Assembly (NCBI GenBank): GCA_903887275.1
Contig: CAISPD010000094.1
Location: 1-55,936 of the forward strand
From: an uncultured Mucilaginibacter sp.
Lineage (GTDB): Bacteria > Bacteroidota > Bacteroidia > Sphingobacteriales > Sphingobacteriaceae
DNA length: 55,936 nt
Direction of reading: 5' to 3'
Numbering within the stretch: position 1 is the first letter of the stretch; each line of letters starts with the position of its first letter. Under the pieces are notes generated by a model, which was given only the letters and a program-made list of their open reading frames with translations, was not told the origin of the DNA and did not search any database. Shown here piece by piece: positions 24,833 through 34,295 of the stretch. Made by a program: the position numbers and the translations under genes.

Positions 24833-26734
24833 ATGGATAATTATATCTGGCTTATTCCCATACTACCTTTTGCGGGGTTCCTCATTAACGGACTTGGCCG
24901 TAAGGCCTTGCCTAAAAGTGTTATCGGCGTTATCGGGTGTTCGGCGGTGCTTGCTTCCTTCGTGCTGAGTGTTTTGGCCTTTAATCAGGTAAGCAATGGT
25001 GAACAGATCAGTGTTAATATATTCAATTGGTTTGATCTGGGAACATTTAAGGTTTCGTTCTCCTTTTTAGTTGACAGGCTCAGCGTTATCATGATGCTGA
25101 TTATTACCGGAGTTGGCTTTTTGATCCATCTGTATTCAACCGGATACATGCACGATGATGAAGGTTTTGGTAAGTTCTTCGCATATCTTAACCTGTTCAT
25201 ATTTTTCATGCTGTTATTGGTGATGGGGGCTAATTACCTCATCATGTTTATTGGCTGGGAAGGTGTTGGTTTGTGTTCATACCTGCTTATTGGGTTTTGG
25301 TATACCAACCCTGATTATGCAGATGCCGCCAAAAAAGCATTCATTATGAACCGCATCGGTGATCTGGGCTTCATTATCGGAGTATTCCTGTTGATCTCCT
25401 ATTTCGGAAGCAGCGAATTTGCAGACATATTTCCAAGAGCTGCGGGAATGAAAGATGCTGCGGTGCCATATACATTGATCACTATTTTGTTATTTGTAGG
25501 TGCAGTAGGTAAATCGGCACAATTGCCCTTATTTACCTGGTTGCCTGATGCAATGGCTGGTCCAACACCAGTATCGGCACTGATACACGCTGCAACCATG
25601 GTAACAGCAGGTGTATACATGATCGCACGCTCAAACATTTTGTTTACGCTTGCTCCTGTTACGCTCAATATCGTTGCTATTGTTGGTTTAAGTACTGCAG
25701 TTATAGCAGCGCTGATTGCGGTATCTCAAACAGATATTAAAAAAGTATTGGCTTATTCTACCGTTTCTCAATTAGGGTACATGTTCCTTGGTTTGGGCGT
25801 AGGGGCATATACCGGCGCATTCTTCCACGTTTTGACCCACGCCTTTTTCAAGGCTTTATTATTTCTTGGCGCTGGCTCGGTTATTCATGCAACCAGCAAC
25901 GAACAGGATATGCGTAAAATGGGTGGTTTGAAAGGAAAACTTAAAATCACCTTTGCAACGATGCTTATCGGCACCATAGCCATATCGGGTTTACCTCCTT
26001 TTGCAGGCTTTTTCTCTAAAGACGAAATATTATCCGCCGTTTTCGAACATAGCATAACCATGTATGTTATCGGTGTTATCACGGCTATGTTTACATCATT
26101 CTATATGTTCAGGATGTTGTATCTAACTTTCTATGGTAAATTCCGTGGAACAAGCGAACAGGAGCATCATTTGCACGAATCTCCACCAAGTATGACCATA
26201 CCATTAATCATTTTGGCTATACTGTCAATGGTAGGGGGCTTGATCGGTGTACCTGAGGTTTTAGGTGGGCATCACTGGTTGCGCCAATGGTTATCACCAA
26301 TTTTTGAACTATCAACTGCCCGGTTACCACATGCTGAAATATCGTCATCAACTGAATTTTTGTTGATGGGAATTTCGGTAACAGCGGCACTTGTTGCTTT
26401 AATCTACGCCTATTTGCGGTATGTTAAAGGTAATCACGTTCCGGTTGCAGAAGATGAAGAAAGGCCAGGTTTGGTTAATTTGTCTTATCGTAAATTCTTT
26501 TTGGACGAGATATATGATTACCTTATTCGCAAACCGCTTGATGCCTTGTCAGTATTCTTTTATAATGTTGTTGACCTGCTGGCAATAGACGGCATTGTTA
26601 ATGGCTTAGGAAAAATTAGCATTGGAGCAAGCAAACGCTTGCGTCTTTTGCAAACTGGTAATGTTGGCTTTTACATATTTGTGATGGTATTGGGAATTAT
26701 TGCCATTTTGATATATAACATAGTTAAGATATAA
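24833..26734 (+). CDS. nuoL: NADH-quinone oxidoreductase subunit L
   Basis: A 633-residue antiporter-like subunit at the tip of the membrane arm. Typical elements: FIGWEGVGLCSYLLIGFWY with the functional Glu, LFTWLPDAMAGPTPVSALIHAATMVTAGVY, HALTHAFFKALLFLGAGSVIH (seen as VLTHAFFKALLFLGAG), and a long C-terminal amphipathic region ending in a last helix. It pumps protons together with NuoM and NuoN. Confidence 0.97.
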   Translation: MDNYIWLIPILPFAGFLINGLGRKALPKSVIGVIGCSAVLASFVLSVLAFNQVSNGEQISVNIFNWFDLGTFKVSFSFLVDRLSVIMMLIITGVGFLIHLYSTGYMHDDEGFGKFFAYLNLFIFFMLLLVMGANYLIMFIGWEGVGLCSYLLIGFWYTNPDYADAAKKAFIMNRIGDLGFIIGVFLLISYFGSSEFADIFPRAAGMKDAAVPYTLITILLFVGAVGKSAQLPLFTWLPDAMAGPTPVSALIHAATMVTAGVYMIARSNILFTLAPVTLNIVAIVGLSTAVIAALIAVSQTDIKKVLAYSTVSQLGYMFLGLGVGAYTGAFFHVLTHAFFKALLFLGAGSVIHATSNEQDMRKMGGLKGKLKITFATMLIGTIAISGLPPFAGFFSKDEILSAVFEHSITMYVIGVITAMFTSFYMFRMLYLTFYGKFRGTSEQEHHLHESPPSMTIPLIILAILSMVGGLIGVPEVLGGHHWLRQWLSPIFELSTARLPHAEISSSTEFLLMGISVTAALVALIYAYLRYVKGNHVPVAEDEERPGLVNLSYRKFFLDEIYDYLIRKPLDALSVFFYNVVDLLAIDGIVNGLGKISIGASKRLRLLQTGNVGFYIFVMVLGIIAILIYNIVKI

Positions 26735-26758
26735 CAATAAGCGTTTACAGATAAAAAG

Positions 26759-28249
26759 ATGACAGTTAGTATTTTAATTTTTTTACCGGTTATTGCGGCA
26801 CTTGTTGTTTTATTTTTCAAAAATGAGACCGCAAAATATGCGGCTTTGACCTTTGCTTTGGCAGAATTGGCGGTCACCGGATATTTTGTTTCAAAATTCG
26901 TTCCTAATGCGCAGCAGCAATTCACGGTTCTTGCGCCATGGATTCCGCGGGTAGGCATTTATTTCAATGCTGGTATTGATGGAATTAGCCTGATCATGGT
27001 GATCCTGACAACGCTACTCGTTCCGCTTATAATCCTGAGTACGTTTAAACACGAACACAAAAAGGCCTCTGTTTTTTATGCACTCATCCTGTTTATGCAG
27101 GCTGGCCTGTTGGTGGTATTTACAGCTTTAGATGGATTTTTATTTTACGTAGGATGGGAAGTTGCCCTGATACCAATTTATTTCATCAGTGCCTTATGGG
27201 GCGGCGAAAACAGGATAAAGGTTACTATTAAGTTTTTCATTTACACCTTTGCCGGATCACTATTTATGTTGCTTGGTTTGATCTACCTGCACACGCAGGA
27301 TCCATCATCAACATATGACCTGGCTCATTTTTACGATCTGCATCTGGATGCTCACCACCAGTCGTGGATATTCTGGGCATTCTTCCTGGCATTTGCCATT
27401 AAAATGCCGATCTTTCCTTTCCATACCTGGCAACCTGATACCTATACTGAAGCACCTTCAGCAGGTACAATGCTGCTTTCAGGCATCATGCTTAAAATGG
27501 GTATTTTCGGAGTTATACGCTGGCTTATTCCAATTGCCCCGCTTGGTGTAAAAGAATGGGGCTTAACTGCACTAACTCTATCCGTAATTGGTATCGTTTA
27601 TGCATCTATAATTGCTTTCAAACAAAAAGATGGCAAGCGTCTTGTAGCTTATTCTTCTATTGCGCACGTAGGTTTGATAGCTGCTGCGCTTTTTACATTT
27701 GTTAAAGCCGATGGTACTTTTATCTGGTCGATCAAATCATTACAGGGCGCATTGATACAAATGCTTAATCACGGTATTAATGTTGTTGGTTTATTCTTTA
27801 TCTGGGATATTATCAGCAGACGTGTAAAGACCAGGGAACTATCGCAATTAGGCGGCATCGCCAAAGTTGCGCCTAAGTTTGCTATAGCGTTTCTTATAAT
27901 AACACTGGGAACAGTGGCACTTCCATTGACCAATGGGTTTATCGGTGAGTTTCTATTGTTAAATGGCATATTTCAGTTCAATATCTGGTATGCAGCAATT
28001 GCAGGTTTAACCATGATATTCGGTGCTGTGTATATGTTGCGGATGTATAAAGCGGTAATGCAAGGTCAACCTAATGAGTTAACAAGCACCTTCAGCGATA
28101 TCAGTGGGTCAGAGACATTGGTTCTTGGAATTATATGCGCATTAATTATTGCGATAGGTATTTATCCGCAGCCCATTTTATATTTATCAGATGCCGCTGT
28201 AAATAATTTGATCAACACAGTTCAATCTAATTTTACGTCAGTTAAATAA
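26759..28249 (+). CDS. nuoM: NADH-quinone oxidoreductase subunit M
   Basis: A 496-residue proton-pumping subunit of the Mrp-antiporter type. VGWEVALIPIYFISALWGG carries the key Glu, and FPFHTWQPDTYTEAPSAGTMLLSGIMLKMG is the NuoM signature. It starts 24 bp after nuoL; nuoN follows 2 bp after its stop. Confidence 0.97.
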   Translation: MTVSILIFLPVIAALVVLFFKNETAKYAALTFALAELAVTGYFVSKFVPNAQQQFTVLAPWIPRVGIYFNAGIDGISLIMVILTTLLVPLIILSTFKHEHKKASVFYALILFMQAGLLVVFTALDGFLFYVGWEVALIPIYFISALWGGENRIKVTIKFFIYTFAGSLFMLLGLIYLHTQDPSSTYDLAHFYDLHLDAHHQSWIFWAFFLAFAIKMPIFPFHTWQPDTYTEAPSAGTMLLSGIMLKMGIFGVIRWLIPIAPLGVKEWGLTALTLSVIGIVYASIIAFKQKDGKRLVAYSSIAHVGLIAAALFTFVKADGTFIWSIKSLQGALIQMLNHGINVVGLFFIWDIISRRVKTRELSQLGGIAKVAPKFAIAFLIITLGTVALPLTNGFIGEFLLLNGIFQFNIWYAAIAGLTMIFGAVYMLRMYKAVMQGQPNELTSTFSDISGSETLVLGIICALIIAIGIYPQPILYLSDAAVNNLINTVQSNFTSVK

Positions 28250-28251
28250 CC

Positions 28252-29634
28252 ATGAATACCCTAATACTGCTGTCCGTTTTACCTATAGTGCTTTTGTATT
28301 TAGGTTTATATAAGGCAAAAAATGCCTTACTACCGGTTACAGTGATTGGCTTACTGGTTGCCCTTGGTTTGGCTATTGCCGCCTGGACAAAAACTGATAG
28401 TGCTTTGCCAATTTATCACGGAATGATGAAGTTTGACAACTTCGCAGTGGCTTTTTCGGCAATTACCATAATTTCAACCATTCTGATTCTGCTGCTTTCG
28501 AAAGAATACTTTGAAAGGATAAGCTCACATGTAGCGGAATATTACGCTATCATTTTATTTTCACTGGCTGGCATCATTGTAATGGTATCCTATTACAACC
28601 TGACTATGCTGTTTGTTGGGATCGAGATCATGTCCGTTAGTTTATATATTCTGGCGGGTATTAAGAAGACCGATTTTGCATCCAATGAAGCGTCGCTCAA
28701 GTACTTCCTGATGGGGGCGTTCTCAACAGGCTTTTTATTATTTGGTATAGCATTGATCTATGGTGCATCCGGCTCCTTCAGCCTGGAAGCAATTCGCAAT
28801 TGGGTAGTAGCCCAGCCTAAAATAGATCCACTGTTTTATACCGGTATCCTTTTGATCATCGTGGGCCTATGCTTTAAGGTAGGTGCTGCGCCCTTCCATT
28901 TCTGGGCACCGGATGTTTATGAAGGATCACCAACACTTATAACCGCTTTTATGTCTACCGTAGCTAAAACAGCTGCATTTGCCGCATTCCTTAGGTTATT
29001 TGCATTTTGCTTTGGTCCATTGTCCGATTTTTGGATGCCCACGCTCCTTGTTATCACAATCGTAACCCTGTTTGTTGGTAATATTACCGCATTGTATCAG
29101 CAAAGCTTTAAACGTATGCTGGCATTTTCGAGTATTTCGCATGCAGGCTACCTTTTATTTGCAATAGTTGCCTTAGGATCGGGCTCAGCCAATTCGGTCT
29201 TCATGTATTCTACGGCGTATTCAATTGCTTCTATTATTGCATTTGGTGCACTGATCTTGGTTCATCAGCAATCGGGTACTGATAATTTCGATGCCTTTAA
29301 CGGCCTTGCAAAAAAGAACCCTTTCCTGGCATTGGTGCTTACAGTTGCAATGCTATCACTTGCCGGTATACCGCTAACTGCCGGATTTATTGGTAAGTTC
29401 TTTGTCTTTTCCGGAGCATTGTCGCAATACCATACAACCCTGGTTGTTTTGGCCGTGTTGAATGCCATCATCAGTATATTCTACTATTTCAGGGTGATCA
29501 TAGCCATGTATTTTAGAGAAAGCGAACGCGATGAAGTTGTTGTTCCGGGCTATTTCAGGTTCGTCCTCGGGCTGGCTGCGGCTATTACTATTTTCATTGG
29601 TATTTTTCCGGGTTTTATTGCAAACCTAATTTGA
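28252..29634 (+). CDS. nuoN: NADH-quinone oxidoreductase subunit N
   Basis: A 460-residue proton-pumping subunit, last gene of the complex I cluster. VGIEIMSVSLYILAGI (Glu equivalent), APFHFWAPDVYEGSPTLITAFMSTVAK and AFSSISHAGYLLFAIVAL are typical. No strong terminator lies between it and the DedA gene 58 bp downstream. Confidence 0.97.
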   Translation: MNTLILLSVLPIVLLYLGLYKAKNALLPVTVIGLLVALGLAIAAWTKTDSALPIYHGMMKFDNFAVAFSAITIISTILILLLSKEYFERISSHVAEYYAIILFSLAGIIVMVSYYNLTMLFVGIEIMSVSLYILAGIKKTDFASNEASLKYFLMGAFSTGFLLFGIALIYGASGSFSLEAIRNWVVAQPKIDPLFYTGILLIIVGLCFKVGAAPFHFWAPDVYEGSPTLITAFMSTVAKTAAFAAFLRLFAFCFGPLSDFWMPTLLVITIVTLFVGNITALYQQSFKRMLAFSSISHAGYLLFAIVALGSGSANSVFMYSTAYSIASIIAFGALILVHQQSGTDNFDAFNGLAKKNPFLALVLTVAMLSLAGIPLTAGFIGKFFVFSGALSQYHTTLVVLAVLNAIISIFYYFRVIIAMYFRESERDEVVVPGYFRFVLGLAAAITIFIGIFPGFIANLI

Positions 29635-29692
29635 TAGCTTCACTTCTTACTAATTAAGTCATTTTATATTAGTAGTTTTACGAAGATAGTTA

Positions 29693-30337
29693 ATGGAAAA
29701 TTTCTGGGAACATCTTCAAAATTTAACAGACGCTCACTCCATTATCAGAAAGGGCGGTTTTTTTCTTTTGCTGGTCGTTGTATTTGCTGAGACGGGATTG
29801 TTCTTTGGCTTTTTTCTTCCGGGCGACTATCTTTTAGTTCTTGCTGGCCTGTTATGTGCGATGGGAGTATTGCATATGCCGGTTTCTGTACTGATATTAT
29901 CGCTGATTGCGGCAGGTGTTTTAGGGAATTATGCCGGGTACTGGTTTGGTTATCGAACAGGCCCTGTATTGTTTAAACGCAACGAATCCCTGTTCTTTAA
30001 AAAGCGGTATGTTACGATGGCCGAAGACTTTTATGCAAAGTACGGAGGGATGGCATTGGTTCTGGGCAGATTTTTCCCAATAATTAGAACTTTTGCACCT
30101 ATCTTTGCAGGAGTTGTCAGGCTGAATGTTAAAAAGTTTACTATTTATAATATTGCCGGATGCGTTGCATGGGTGACAACCCTAACGCTTACGGGATTTT
30201 TTTTGGGACGCAAATATCCGGAGGAGATCAAATATTATCTTAAATATGTGGTATTAGGCCTGATCTTTATCACTACTGTTCCACTGGTTTTTGCTTTTAT
30301 TAAACGAAAATTTGCAAAGCCCGAAACTGGAGAGTAA
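29693..30337 (+). CDS. DedA family membrane protein
   Basis: A 214-residue inner-membrane protein of the DedA/VTT (SNARE-associated) family. Diagnostic parts: ETGLFFGFFLPGDYLLVLAGLL, GNYAGYWFGYRTGP, and GRFFPIIRTFAPIFAGVVRL followed by FTIYNIAGCVAWV. Members have been linked to lipid scramblase or flippase activity (undecaprenyl phosphate, phospholipids) and membrane-potential maintenance. Located 25 bp before the pyrophosphatase gene. Confidence 0.92.
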   Translation: MENFWEHLQNLTDAHSIIRKGGFFLLLVVVFAETGLFFGFFLPGDYLLVLAGLLCAMGVLHMPVSVLILSLIAAGVLGNYAGYWFGYRTGPVLFKRNESLFFKKRYVTMAEDFYAKYGGMALVLGRFFPIIRTFAPIFAGVVRLNVKKFTIYNIAGCVAWVTTLTLTGFFLGRKYPEEIKYYLKYVVLGLIFITTVPLVFAFIKRKFAKPETGE

Positions 30338-30361
30338 ATTGGAAAGTCTATCAAAATTACT

Positions 30362-30907
30362 ATGAGCACACAACATCCATGGCACCAGGTTTCACCAGGT
30401 GATAATATACCCGAAGTAGTACATGCTATTATCGAGATCCCCAAAGGTTCAAAAGCTAAATACGAAATTGACAAAGATTCGGGACTGCTGAAGCTTGACC
30501 GTGTTCTTTTTTCGTCAGTAATGTATCCGGCAAATTATGGTTTTATTCCTCAAACCTATTGCGATGACCATGACCCGCTGGATATTCTTGTACTTTGCTC
30601 GGTTGACGTATTTCCAATGTCAATTATTGAAGCTAAGGTAATTGGAGTTATGCACATGGTCGATAATGGCGAACAGGATGATAAAATTATTGCGGTTGCT
30701 AAAAACGACATGTCAGTTAATTACATCAACGATTTGAATGAATTGCCGCCGCATGCTATGAAAGAAATTGTAAGATTTTTTCAGGACTATAAGAAGCTTG
30801 AAGGCAAAAATGTTACTATTGAGCACCTGCTCGGAATGCGTTATGCGCACAAAGTGATCAACGAAAGTTTGGAGCTTTACAAATCCACTTTCCCGTCGTA
30901 TCAATAA
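30362..30907 (+). CDS. ppa: Inorganic pyrophosphatase (family I)
   Basis: A 181-residue cytoplasmic enzyme hydrolysing pyrophosphate to drive biosynthesis. The active-site signature DDHDPLDIL with three Asp, plus [12 protein letters not shown] and the N-terminal [14 protein letters not shown], are all present. Length is normal for the soluble family I enzyme. The CNNM-type gene starts 7 bp later. Confidence 0.96.
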   Translation: MSTQHPWHQVSPGDNIPEVVHAIIEIPKGSKAKYEIDKDSGLLKLDRVLFSSVMYPANYGFIPQTYCDDHDPLDILVLCSVDVFPMSIIEAKVIGVMHMVDNGEQDDKIIAVAKNDMSVNYINDLNELPPHAMKEIVRFFQDYKKLEGKNVTIEHLLGMRYAHKVINESLELYKSTFPSYQ

Positions 30908-30914
30908 ATTATCA

Positions 30915-32255
30915 ATGGCCCCCGACTTAGAGATAAACGGATATTACATATTACTTACGGTATTCCTGGTACTCCTGAATGGCTTTTTTGTAGCCGCAGA
31001 ATTTGCTATGGTTCGTGTGCGCGGTTCGCAGCTCGAGATCAAGGCACAGGCAGGTAGTAATACTGCTAAAATAGCCAAGAGTATTATGGCTAATCTGGAT
31101 GGTTACCTTGCTGCAACGCAAACCGGTATCACCATTGCATCGCTCGGATTAGGCTGGGCAGGGCAGGAAGTGGTAACCAAATTGATGCTCAAAGCATTTG
31201 CAGGTGTAGGGGTTGTTATCAATTCGGAGTTTATCATCAATACCAGTCATGTTGTAGCATTTGTATTTATAACAATACTGCATATTGTTTTCGGCGAACT
31301 TGCTCCAAAGTCATTAGCCATACAAAGGTCAGCACGTACATTAATGACCATTGCTGTTCCGCTTCGGTTTTTCTACTTCATTTTCAGGCCATTTATTTGG
31401 TTTCTGAATGGATTTGCTTCCTTTATTTTAAAAGGGTTAGGATTAAATGCGGCCCCGGGATCCGAAGCGCATCATAGTTCGGAAGAGTTGCAGTACCTGC
31501 TTGACCAGGGTAAAGAAACCGGCGCCATTGACTCTACGGAACATGAATTGATACAAAATGTATTTGATTTTAACGAACGCGTGGTTAAAAACATCATGGT
31601 GCCACGTACTAAGATTTCGGGTGTTGAGATTGATACTGAAAAAGATGAGCTGATACAAACCCTCATAACCGAAGGCTACTCCCGTATGCCGGTTTATGAA
31701 GAAACTATTGATAAGATCATAGGCATTGTACACGCCAAAGACATTTTACCCCTGCTTGCACATAAGCAGGATTTCGTATTAAAAGATATTATACGCAAAC
31801 CCTACTTCGTTCCTGAAACCAAAAAGATCAATGACCTGATGGCAGAACTGAAGCAAAAGCGAATTCAGATAGCAATAGTTTTGGATGAGTTTGGTGGTAC
31901 TGCCGGAATGATCACCCTGGAAGATATTGTTGAAGAGCTTGTGGGGGATATCCAGGACGAATACGATGAGGAAAAGCCGATCGTTGAGAAAGTTAGTGAT
32001 ACGGAATTTATTGTAAACGCTTTGGCTCCTATCTACGATGTGAATAGCCACCTGCCTCACGATTTGCCGGAAGACGGCGACTTTGATACGGTATCAGGTT
32101 GGTTAGGTGATGTTTTTGGGAAAATTCCTGATGTTGGAGATCATACCGAATCAAACGGGTATAATATTATCATCCTGAAGAAGTCTGATCAAAACATTGA
32201 AGCGGTTAAACTCGAACTGCTGCTAAACGAAGAAGATACCGTCGACCTGCATTAA
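30915..32255 (+). CDS. CNNM/CorC-type transporter-associated protein (HlyC/CorC family)
   Basis: A 446-residue membrane protein. N-terminal DUF21 domain with four helices (residues ~10-150; GFFVAAEFAMVRVRGSQLE), a CBS pair (~215-335; MVPRTKISGVEIDT, YSRMPVYEETIDKIIGIVHAKDIL, LDEFGGTAGMITLEDIVEELVGDIQDEYDEE) and the CorC_HlyC C-terminal domain (DFDTVSGWLGDVFGKIPDVGD). Homologues take part in magnesium or cobalt homeostasis. GldE of the gliding machinery belongs to the same superfamily, so that assignment cannot be excluded. Confidence 0.88.
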   Translation: MAPDLEINGYYILLTVFLVLLNGFFVAAEFAMVRVRGSQLEIKAQAGSNTAKIAKSIMANLDGYLAATQTGITIASLGLGWAGQEVVTKLMLKAFAGVGVVINSEFIINTSHVVAFVFITILHIVFGELAPKSLAIQRSARTLMTIAVPLRFFYFIFRPFIWFLNGFASFILKGLGLNAAPGSEAHHSSEELQYLLDQGKETGAIDSTEHELIQNVFDFNERVVKNIMVPRTKISGVEIDTEKDELIQTLITEGYSRMPVYEETIDKIIGIVHAKDILPLLAHKQDFVLKDIIRKPYFVPETKKINDLMAELKQKRIQIAIVLDEFGGTAGMITLEDIVEELVGDIQDEYDEEKPIVEKVSDTEFIVNALAPIYDVNSHLPHDLPEDGDFDTVSGWLGDVFGKIPDVGDHTESNGYNIIILKKSDQNIEAVKLELLLNEEDTVDLH

Positions 32256-32265
32256 ACTGCTTGCA

Positions 32266-32976
32266 ATGCACCTTTTTTACACTCCGGATATTAGTGTTAA
32301 TGCTTCAACGTATTTCCTGAGCGAAGACGAAAGCAAACATTGTGTTAGAGTGCTACGATTGCAAGTGGGTGACATCATAACCCTGATAGATGGTAAGGGT
32401 AGTTTTTTTAAAGCTGCCATCACCGATGCACATCCCAAAAGAACAATACTGCAGATCATCGAAATTCAACCAGACGCTAATAAGCGTTCCCACTATTTAC
32501 ATATTGCGGTTGCTCCTACAAAAAATATCGAAAGACTTGAATGGTTTCTTGAAAAAGCCACTGAAATAGGCATAGATGAAATATCACTTATTATTTGCCA
32601 GCGTTCTGAAAGAAAAGAGGTAAAGTTTGATCGCCTTGAAAAAATAATTACTTCAGCCATCAAGCAATCAATCAAAGCATGGCATCCCCGATTGAATGAA
32701 CCTTTACCATTAAGTAAATTGTTCGCTACGCCTTTTGACGGGCAGAAATTCATCGCCCATTGCGAACCAGGCTTGAAATTTAGTTTAAAGGAATGTCTGC
32801 AAATTGCTGGCCGCAGCCTGATATTGATTGGACCGGAAGGTGATTTTACACCCAAAGAAATAGAAGAAGCACTGAAAAATGATTTTAAAGCGATAACTTT
32901 AGGAGATAGCCGTTTAAGAACAGAAACGGCTGCACTGGAGTCGTGTTTTGAAGTGAATTTTTTGAATCGGATATGA
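32266..32976 (+). CDS. rsmE: 16S rRNA (uracil(1498)-N(3))-methyltransferase
   Basis: A 236-residue SPOUT methyltransferase. N-terminal PUA-like part (MHLFYTPDI, HCVRVLRLQVGD) and C-terminal knot with LILIGPEGDFTPKEIEEA and TLGDSRLRTETAAL, the AdoMet-binding signatures of RsmE. Together with metK it is a consumer of SAM in this window. Its stop overlaps the next gene in an ATGA arrangement. Confidence 0.95.
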   Translation: MHLFYTPDISVNASTYFLSEDESKHCVRVLRLQVGDIITLIDGKGSFFKAAITDAHPKRTILQIIEIQPDANKRSHYLHIAVAPTKNIERLEWFLEKATEIGIDEISLIICQRSERKEVKFDRLEKIITSAIKQSIKAWHPRLNEPLPLSKLFATPFDGQKFIAHCEPGLKFSLKECLQIAGRSLILIGPEGDFTPKEIEEALKNDFKAITLGDSRLRTETAALESCFEVNFLNRI

Positions 32977-33629
32977 AAACTGTAACTTTTATTGCCCTCC
33001 TCGCAATTTTTTCCCTCAGCAGTTTCCATACGCCTACCTACAAAATTGCAAAGCTTAAATACAATGGCGGTGGTGATTGGTATGGTGATAGGACGGCTTT
33101 ATCCAACCTGGTTAAATTTTGTAATGAAAACCTGAAAACAAATTTTCAGGCTGAAGACGAAGTTGTAGAAGTAGGAAGTGCACAGCTTTTTAATTATCCG
33201 TTTATTTTTATGACAGGGCACGGAAATGTGATCTTTTCAGCCCAGGAAGCACAAAATTTACGCAAATACCTGATAGGAGGTGGCTTTCTTCATGTATGTG
33301 ATAATTATGGGCTCGATCAGTTTATCAGGCGCGAGATGAAAAAGGTTTTTCCTGAACTTGATTTCGTTGAACTTCCGCTTAATCACCCGATTTACCACCA
33401 AAAATATGATTTCCCCAATGGCTTGCCTAAAGTACATGAGCATGATGGTAAACGTGCGCAGGGGTTTGGCTTGATCTATAAAGGAAAGGTTGTTTGTTTT
33501 TACGACTATCAGTGCGATTTGGGCAATGGCTGGGAGGACTTTGGTTCTTATACAGGTGATACGCAGGAAACGCGTTTGAGAGCGCTTAAAATGGGTGCTA
33601 ACCTGGTACAATATGCAATGACCCAATAG
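32973..33629 (+). CDS. DUF4159 family secreted protein
   Basis: A 218-residue protein with a signal peptide (MKTVTFIALLAIFSLSSFHTP). The mature part matches DUF4159: KIAKLKYNGGGDWYGDRTALSNLV, YPFIFMTGHGNVIFS, LRKYLIGGGFLHVCDNYG and FPELDFVELPLNHPIYH. These have a glutamine-amidotransferase-like (DJ-1-related) core, and their role is unknown. The start overlaps the rsmE stop by 4 bp. Confidence 0.87.
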   Translation: MKTVTFIALLAIFSLSSFHTPTYKIAKLKYNGGGDWYGDRTALSNLVKFCNENLKTNFQAEDEVVEVGSAQLFNYPFIFMTGHGNVIFSAQEAQNLRKYLIGGGFLHVCDNYGLDQFIRREMKKVFPELDFVELPLNHPIYHQKYDFPNGLPKVHEHDGKRAQGFGLIYKGKVVCFYDYQCDLGNGWEDFGSYTGDTQETRLRALKMGANLVQYAMTQ

Positions 33630-33730
33630 GTATCATCTGTTTAAGAATATTTCTTACAGGGGATACGCTTTGATTATAAGGTTGAATTAATGCTAAGTAA
33701 CTGTTCAATAAATCAAGTTGAAGATGTTTT

Positions 33731-34228
33731 ATGTATAAGATTAAAGTAAACGACAAGTTTGATTACAGCGTTGAAAAGCGGGATGCAGATTTAAAGGTCA
33801 ATGGTCAGGAAATAACAGCAGATATCCGGAAATTAAGTCCTTCTGCTTATCATATTATCAATAACCTTGGCTCTCATAGTGCAGAGGTGGTTAGTTTTGA
33901 CAGTGAAACAAAATCAGCAATTATAAAGGTCAACGATAACCTGTATCAGGTAACGGCCAAAGATCAGTATGACCTGCTATTGGAAAAGCTTGGCCTGAGT
34001 AATCTGAACAGCGCAAAAGTTAGCGAAGTTAAGGCTCCGATGCCGGGCCTGGTTCTAAAAGTTTTCGTTAATGAAAGTAGCGAAGTTGTAAAAGGGGAAA
34101 ACTTATTTATTCTTGAAGCAATGAAGATGGAAAATATCATCAAATCTCCGGCTGATGGAATTGTTAAACGATTACGGATAAAACCGGGGGATAAGGTTGA
34201 AAAAGGGCAGGTGCTGATAGAGTTTTAG
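33731..34228 (+). CDS. Biotin carboxyl carrier protein (biotinyl/lipoyl attachment domain)
   Basis: A 165-residue protein. The C-terminal ~70 residues form a biotinyl domain: KAPMPGLVLKVFV, then the biotin-acceptor motif EAMKM with K132, then SPADGIVKRLRIKPGDKVEKGQVLIEF. The N-terminal half has the beta-rich shape found in carriers of propionyl-/acyl-CoA carboxylase. No carboxylase subunit is adjacent, so its partner must be encoded elsewhere. Confidence 0.88.
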   Translation: MYKIKVNDKFDYSVEKRDADLKVNGQEITADIRKLSPSAYHIINNLGSHSAEVVSFDSETKSAIIKVNDNLYQVTAKDQYDLLLEKLGLSNLNSAKVSEVKAPMPGLVLKVFVNESSEVVKGENLFILEAMKMENIIKSPADGIVKRLRIKPGDKVEKGQVLIEF

Positions 34229-34242
34229 AAATGCCCAAAAAC

Positions 34243-34282
34243 AAAAAAAAGCCAACTGGAAAGTTCCAATTGGCTTTTTTTT
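34243..34282. terminator. Bidirectional terminator between the biotin carrier and the GldJ-like gene
   Basis: A-run, GCCAACTGGAA (34251-34261), two bases, TTCCAATTGGC (34264-34274), T-run of eight: 11-bp stem with one mismatch. It serves both convergent genes. Confidence 0.85.
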
Positions 34283-34295
34283 GATGTTCAACTTA

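Noticed and set aside
32493-33029. 178-codon antisense frame opposite rsmE
   Set aside because: It lies over strong RsmE motifs and has no family resemblance.
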